19,136 bases of DNA, taken from Thiotrichales bacterium HSG1 (GTDB lineage Bacteria > Pseudomonadota > Gammaproteobacteria > Beggiatoales > Beggiatoaceae). The stretch lies in the NCBI GenBank assembly GCA_030378125.1, contig JAUCGN010000010.1:1-19136 (forward strand), read 5' to 3'. Position numbers and translations under genes: made by a program. The notes beneath the pieces were generated by a model, which searched no databases, was not told where the DNA came from, and saw only the letters and a program-made list of their open reading frames with translations. Shown piece after piece: positions 15,563-19,136 of this stretch. Numbering within the stretch: position 1 is the first letter of the stretch; every line of letters begins with the position of its first letter.

Positions 15563-16486
15563 TTACTTATACTTTTTAGTCTTTAAATGCTTACCAATAT
15601 AGCCTATATAAACTTTATCATCTTTCTCTAAAAAATAAATTCTATTGCCATTTGGTAAACTTTTAATATGGTTATCAAAATAAACTTTTTCACCATTAAT
15701 TGTAAAATATCTAAGTTTCTTTAATTTTCCACTATTACGAACTGATTCACCTTCAGGAGTATAATTATAATCTGTAATTAATTTTTGACCACTTTCAACA
15801 TTTCTTAAAATAGTAATAGCTTGTTGAAATATGATTGTATTTAAACTCTTAATTTGTTCTTCTACTTCTTCACAAAAAATGATTTTTTTAGGGAAAAGCT
15901 TCTTTTTTCGTTCCCAAAGATTATCTTGTGTTATACCTAATTTTTTATATTTTTCTAATTCTTGAAAGAAATCTTGGTGAGTATTTAAATGTTCAATTTT
16001 TGATGAATGTCGAATGTTTATTATTTTTTCTTCATCAAAAACAGTCTGTTTTTGCAAAATAATTTTTTCTCTATTCCATTGTCCATCAGAATTAAAACTA
16101 ATAGCTAGAGTATCCCAAATATCACAACAAGCCAAACCACCTTTTGTGGATTTCTCTTTGTAAAAATATTCATTCTCTAAAAATTTATTTTTTTCTTCAT
16201 TTTCATCAATTTTGATAATAGGAGATTCGATTTTAATAATTCCATTATTAATAAATTCCCTTAATCTATCTTTAAATTCATTATTGCGAAGTTTACCAAA
16301 AAACTGTTGCAAAGAAACATCTTTTAAAATAGGATAGCTTTTAAAATCCTTATCCATTCTTACTTTTTTTAAATGTTTAGAATTAAGCTGCTCTAAAAGT
16401 TTAAAAAAGTCTATGAACTTTTTTTCAATATCTATATCACTAGTAAAAGGTAGTGATTTTTCATTAAAAACACTAAAATTTACCAT
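15563..16486 (-). CDS. Unrecognised protein, third gene of defence locus B (candidate effector)
   Basis: A 307-residue protein that I do not recognise. It overlaps the ATPase gene by 7 bases and is the last gene of a three-gene operon. The N-terminal third is helical and charged. The middle contains GGLACCDIWDTLAISFNSD (117-134), with adjacent cysteines 120-121, then INIRHSSKIEHLNTHQDFF (156-174), a His-rich stretch (H160, H166, H170). The C-terminal 50 residues are beta-rich, with FDNHIKSLPNGNRIYF (270-285) and VYIGYIGKHL (292-301), superficially like the strand-rich end of RelE/HigB-type toxins. The conserved-looking His, Asp and Arg clusters would fit a nuclease or toxin, but no established catalytic motif is present. 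It is strongly AT-rich. The effector role is inferred from position only. Confidence 0.75.
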   Translation of the reverse strand: MVNFSVFNEKSLPFTSDIDIEKKFIDFFKLLEQLNSKHLKKVRMDKDFKSYPILKDVSLQQFFGKLRNNEFKDRLREFINNGIIKIESPIIKIDENEEKNKFLENEYFYKEKSTKGGLACCDIWDTLAISFNSDGQWNREKIILQKQTVFDEEKIINIRHSSKIEHLNTHQDFFQELEKYKKLGITQDNLWERKKKLFPKKIIFCEEVEEQIKSLNTIIFQQAITILRNVESGQKLITDYNYTPEGESVRNSGKLKKLRYFTINGEKVYFDNHIKSLPNGNRIYFLEKDDKVYIGYIGKHLKTKKYK

Positions 16487-17568
16487 AATAATTCATCTAA
16501 TTGAATTCTATATTCATCAAAAAATCCCTCTGGCCAATCTTCATTAATTCTTCCATCAATATCAATGTTTAATTTATTTACTTTAGTCTCCAACTCATCT
16601 TCACCTTTTCTAAAATAATATATTTGGGATTGTTCAGGTTTTAAAATTTCTTTTTTAGTAGCAACTCTAATCCCATTTAAAAAATGGTCACTATGAGTCT
16701 CTACAATAATCTGAACCCCATTAGCAGAAGCGATAGCACAAAGCTGGGCTATTTTGGATTGACCGGCTGGATGCAAGTGAGATTCTGGATTTTCTATTAT
16801 CACCAAATCATCTTTTTTTGCTTTTAATATGGATACAACAATAGGTAATACATAAGTAACTCCAAAACCCACACTTAAAGGACTGTATTCATTTGTTGTA
16901 TTATCACTATAAGTATAACTATATGATAAAATTGCACTTAGTGTGTGTTGTTGAATATCTGCTTTTACCTCAATATTATTACTAATTTCACTAAGCCACA
17001 AAGATACATTTTCAAGCAGTTGTTCTGTCTTGCTATTTTTATGGATTAACTCTTTTATATTAACTTTTTTATGTCTATTTTCTGCTAAATAATGTGCAGT
17101 ATATTCTCCTTTTATTCCAATTATATCATTTTGTACATGCTCATCTGATAATGGATAATATAATTGAGGAGATATTCTATCGGTCATAATATATTGAAAA
17201 TCATCATTAAAAATATTAAAAGACGACTCAAGAAAATCTACTTTTATTACTAAATTATCACTACTAAATATTAATTCATTAGATGTATTTTTATTAAAAA
17301 GTTTAATAACTATATCTTCGTCAAATGTATCTTGAAATAAAATATCTCTTTTATTGCCTAAAACTACATATTCTCCATTTATATTAATTAATTGTTGTTT
17401 AGATATATTATTGAATTTAAGTTCATTTTGTTTCAATAAAAGTAATGTTTGAATAAAAGATGATTTACCACAGCTATTCACTCCGGTAAGCAATGTTAAA
17501 TCTGATAGCTCTAAATCAATATCTTTTAAACTTTTAAAATTTGTTACTTTTACCCTACCAATCTTCAT
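16480..17568 (-). CDS. AAA ATPase with DUF3696 C-terminus (OLD/RecF-like), defence locus B
   Basis: A 362-residue ABC-type/RecF-like ATPase. The N-terminus VTNFKSLKDIDLELSDLTLL is typical; Walker A is GVNSCGKSS (29-37, K35). An ABC-signature-like segment SPLSVGFGVTYVLP is at 229-242, Walker B with catalytic Glu is LVIIENPESHLHP (255-267), and the switch histidine block ETHSDH is at 290-295. The C-terminus NIDIDGRINEDWPEGFFDEY matches the DUF3696 domain that follows such ATPases. There is no TOPRIM nuclease domain as in full OLD proteins, so cutting activity would need a partner. It overlaps both neighbours (14 bases with the DUF262 gene, 7 with the downstream gene), showing a single coupled operon. 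Likely role: a nucleotide-driven sensor or switch controlling the partner proteins. Confidence 0.92.
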   Translation of the reverse strand: MKIGRVKVTNFKSLKDIDLELSDLTLLTGVNSCGKSSFIQTLLLLKQNELKFNNISKQQLININGEYVVLGNKRDILFQDTFDEDIVIKLFNKNTSNELIFSSDNLVIKVDFLESSFNIFNDDFQYIMTDRISPQLYYPLSDEHVQNDIIGIKGEYTAHYLAENRHKKVNIKELIHKNSKTEQLLENVSLWLSEISNNIEVKADIQQHTLSAILSYSYTYSDNTTNEYSPLSVGFGVTYVLPIVVSILKAKKDDLVIIENPESHLHPAGQSKIAQLCAIASANGVQIIVETHSDHFLNGIRVATKKEILKPEQSQIYYFRKGEDELETKVNKLNIDIDGRINEDWPEGFFDEYRIQLDELLW

Positions 17569-18688
17569 TTAATATCTCTTCGATTAACTTGTTCATAATT
17601 TTAAACCTCATTTCAATAGCAGCTTTACCACTTGTACCTGTTGTAATAGATTTTAAAAACTCACTATTTTCATCTTTTAACATCTCTATAAATTTAGTTT
17701 TAAAAATATCTATTTCTGCTAAAAATTTTTCTTTTATTTTTATTTCACTAAAACAAACTGTTAATACATCAAATAACGACTGATTAAGAGTATTGGTTCT
17801 TTGTTTATCCGCAATAGAACGACTAAATCTATATCCTTTTCCTAGGATTTCTTCAGAAAATTCAAGTGTATTTATTAAATCATCTTTTAGTTCTTGCAAT
17901 CTAGCGTCATCTTTTATCTTATCTAGCTCTTCCATAGATTTATCAAGAAACTCACCCATATTGTTAAAAGTAAAATTTTCATATATTTGGGGATTAATTT
18001 TAAAAGCTATAAATCTAAGGATTAACTCTCTATCTAACATTCTTTTTGGACTAATATTTACAATATTTTTAAATGTATCATGTTTAGACACATCTTTTAA
18101 AAACTTTACCCCATTTCCTACTTGGTTTAGAGCTTGTCTAACTTCTTGTGGATTTAGAGGTAATCCTCCGGTATTAATTCTATTAAATATGGAGTATCTA
18201 ACCTCTTTTGGGGTTTGTGCTTCTATTTGATAAGTAACAATATTTGTCTCATTTATAACTCTTATAAGAGACCTATCTAACTCTTTATATTTTTTACCAT
18301 TTAGCTTATTTAAAAATTCTAAATTTTTTAATGTCAATACTTTCTTCTCAGTATTTACAATAAACTGTTGTATAGTAGATAACCTTTGTAATCCATCCAC
18401 AATCAACCATTTATCAGTATCACTAACATCAAAATAAAATACCGGTAAAGGTAATTTTAATAAAATAGATTCTATTAATCTACTCATTTTAACTTGATTC
18501 CATAAATTATCATTTCTTTGAAAATCAGGATTAAGGTCTATTTCATCATATTTTAACTTATCAATTAAATTTGACAAAGTCATTATTTTATTTGTAATTT
18601 TTATATCTTTTGTTTTAAATGGGCTTATAATATCACCATTATTTACATACTCATCTTCATCAATATTTTCTATTTCAATATTATTCAT
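17555..18688 (-). CDS. DUF262 domain protein, defence locus B
   Basis: A 377-residue DUF262 protein, only distantly similar to the one in locus A. Key blocks are LNPDFQRNDNLWN (52-64), RLIESILLKLPLPVFYF (70-86), the core IVDGLQRLSTIQ (96-107) and IFNRINTGGLPLNPQEVR (167-184). The N-terminal 35 residues are acidic and probably flexible. The C-terminal 180 residues are helical, without an HNH or DUF1524 nuclease motif. DUF262 proteins in GmrSD, BrxU and related systems hydrolyse nucleotides and respond to foreign DNA. As the first gene of the operon with an ATPase and an orphan protein, it is probably the sensing or regulatory part. The ATG at 18688 has a -10-like TATAAT 19 bases upstream and no Shine-Dalgarno, so its leader would be very short. 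Confidence 0.9.
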   Translation of the reverse strand: MNNIEIENIDEDEYVNNGDIISPFKTKDIKITNKIMTLSNLIDKLKYDEIDLNPDFQRNDNLWNQVKMSRLIESILLKLPLPVFYFDVSDTDKWLIVDGLQRLSTIQQFIVNTEKKVLTLKNLEFLNKLNGKKYKELDRSLIRVINETNIVTYQIEAQTPKEVRYSIFNRINTGGLPLNPQEVRQALNQVGNGVKFLKDVSKHDTFKNIVNISPKRMLDRELILRFIAFKINPQIYENFTFNNMGEFLDKSMEELDKIKDDARLQELKDDLINTLEFSEEILGKGYRFSRSIADKQRTNTLNQSLFDVLTVCFSEIKIKEKFLAEIDIFKTKFIEMLKDENSEFLKSITTGTSGKAAIEMRFKIMNKLIEEILNEDW

Positions 18689-18707
18689 TTTTTTATCTTT
18701 TTATACA

Positions 18708-18713
18708 ATTATA
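18708..18713 (-). promoter_or_regulatory. Consensus -10 (TATAAT) before defence locus B
   Basis: On the minus strand TATAAT sits 19 bases upstream of the DUF262 start, directly after the hairpin behind hemE. No good -35 is present at 16-18 bases; that window falls in the hairpin. Transcription from here would begin about 12 bases before the ATG. Confidence 0.35.
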
Positions 18714-18719
18714 ACCTTG

Positions 18720-18754
18720 GTTTCGGGAAATACACTTCGCTCCATTCCCGAAAC
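18720..18754 (-). terminator. Hairpin after hemE (terminator or palindromic repeat)
   Basis: GTTTCGGGAA and TTCCCGAAAC are 10-base perfect complements (18720-18729 / 18745-18754) around a 15-base loop that itself contains CTTCGC. It lies 22 bases after the hemE stop and before the DUF262 gene. No pure T-run follows on the minus strand (CAAGGTTATAATTG), so it is a weak intrinsic terminator at best, and may instead be a dispersed palindromic repeat. Confidence 0.5.
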
Positions 18755-18776
18755 AACTATCAATTAAAAATAATTC

Positions 18777-19136
18777 TTAATGATAAACTTTACTCAACTC
18801 ATGTACCGAGTCAATAAAAACCTTAACATTTTCTGGCTCAATCTGTGGATGAATACCGTGACCCAAGTTAAATATATGCCCATCACCAGTTCCATAACTA
18901 GCTAAAATTTCCCCAACTTCCTGTCGAATTCGCTCCGGAGAAGCATATAAAATGCAAGGGTCCATATTACCTTGTAATGCAACTTTATCTCCAATTCGTT
19001 TTCTTGCCATACCAATAGGTAATTTCCAATCCAATCCAACAGCATCACAACCAGTATCAGCAATATCTTCTAACCATTCATTACCGTCTTTAGTAAACAA
19101 AATAACCGGTACTTTTTGACCTTCATGTTCACGGTT
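18777..19136 (-). CDS. hemE: Uroporphyrinogen decarboxylase (C-terminal part, gene runs off the window)
   Basis: The last 119 residues of HemE, the cytosolic enzyme that decarboxylates uroporphyrinogen III to coproporphyrinogen III in haem synthesis. The frame stays open to the window edge at 19136, beginning [18 protein letters not shown], so the true start is outside. Conserved blocks are [17 protein letters not shown] and the characteristic [19 protein letters not shown] near the C-terminus. The ending is complete (stop at 18777-18779). It is on the same strand as defence locus B, which begins 88 bases downstream beyond a hairpin. Confidence 0.96.
   Translation of the reverse strand, partial: NREHEGQKVPVILFTKDGNEWLEDIADTGCDAVGLDWKLPIGMARKRIGDKVALQGNMDPCILYASPERIRQEVGEILASYGTGDGHIFNLGHGIHPQIEPENVKVFIDSVHELSKVYH

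Noticed and set aside
15563..16486. Calling the orphan protein a RelE/HigB toxin
   Set aside because: The similarity is only a vague strand pattern in the last 45 residues; the protein is three times too long and lacks the family's catalytic residues that I could identify.
16480..17568. ATPase as a full OLD-family nuclease or Gabija GajA
   Set aside because: No TOPRIM motifs (conserved Glu and DxD) follow the ATPase domain, and no GajB-type helicase gene is adjacent; the C-terminus fits DUF3696 instead.
17793..18230. 145-codon + strand frame opposite the DUF262 gene of locus B
   Set aside because: Antisense shadow of a gene with clear DUF262 motifs; sequence is low-complexity Ser/Leu/Phe.
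1..19136. CRISPR arrays, tRNA or rRNA genes
   Set aside because: No regularly spaced direct repeats, no cloverleaf with CCA-like end, no rRNA sequence seen by eye in either strand.

Overview
The window comes from an AT-rich Gram-negative bacterium, most likely a low-GC gammaproteobacterium. Lipid A synthesis (lpxB), an Rnf/Rsx subunit, the rpmF-plsX-fabH and ftsB-ispD-ispF gene orders, proC-yggT and hemE all fit this. I cannot place it to genus. The core chromosome is interleaved with two loci that look like anti-phage or restriction systems and with remnants of an IS1-like element.

Layout. Positions 1-179 hold the 3' end of rnfG. Positions 180-661 hold no convincing gene but contain a long imperfect inverted repeat (300-377). 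Defence locus A (662-4575, + strand) contains an amino-type (adenine or N4-cytosine) DNA methyltransferase, a C5-cytosine methyltransferase, a DUF262 protein and a HEPN-domain protein; the last three overlap end to start. Next comes rpmF-plsX-fabH (4617-6787), then proC-yggT (6995-8387). An IS1-derived mini-element follows (8420-8611). On the minus strand lie ogt (8695-9204), mraY-lpxB (11470-9247) and ftsB-ispD-ispF (13113-11675). A larger IS1 remnant (13355-13762) sits upstream of ftsB. Further on the minus strand is a DUF368 (PopT-type) membrane protein gene with an unknown gene coupled behind it (15490-13911). Defence locus B (18688-15563, minus strand) is three overlapping genes: a second, different DUF262 protein, a DUF3696-type AAA ATPase and an unrecognised protein. 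The window ends in the 3' part of hemE (minus strand).

How the genes work together. The core genes cover phospholipid and fatty-acid initiation (plsX, fabH), lipid A (lpxB), peptidoglycan lipid I (mraY), undecaprenyl-phosphate recycling (DUF368), isoprenoid precursors for that carrier (ispD, ispF), cell division (ftsB) and proline synthesis (proC). Several familiar gene orders are interrupted: rnfG is not followed by rnfE, rpmF is not preceded by yceD, fabH is not followed by fabD, and mraY is outside the dcw cluster. Loci A and B both use a DUF262 (ParB/Srx-like, GmrSD N-terminal type) protein but with different partners. In A the partners are a 5mC methylase and a HEPN domain carrying the Rx4H RNase signature. 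In B they are an OLD/RecF-like ATPase and an orphan candidate effector. These two cassettes are the most interesting content of the window. Three sequences bounded by TAGTCCTG...CAGGACTA (1638-1723, 8420-8611, 13355-13762) look like non-autonomous derivatives of one IS1-family element and mark the region as rearranged.
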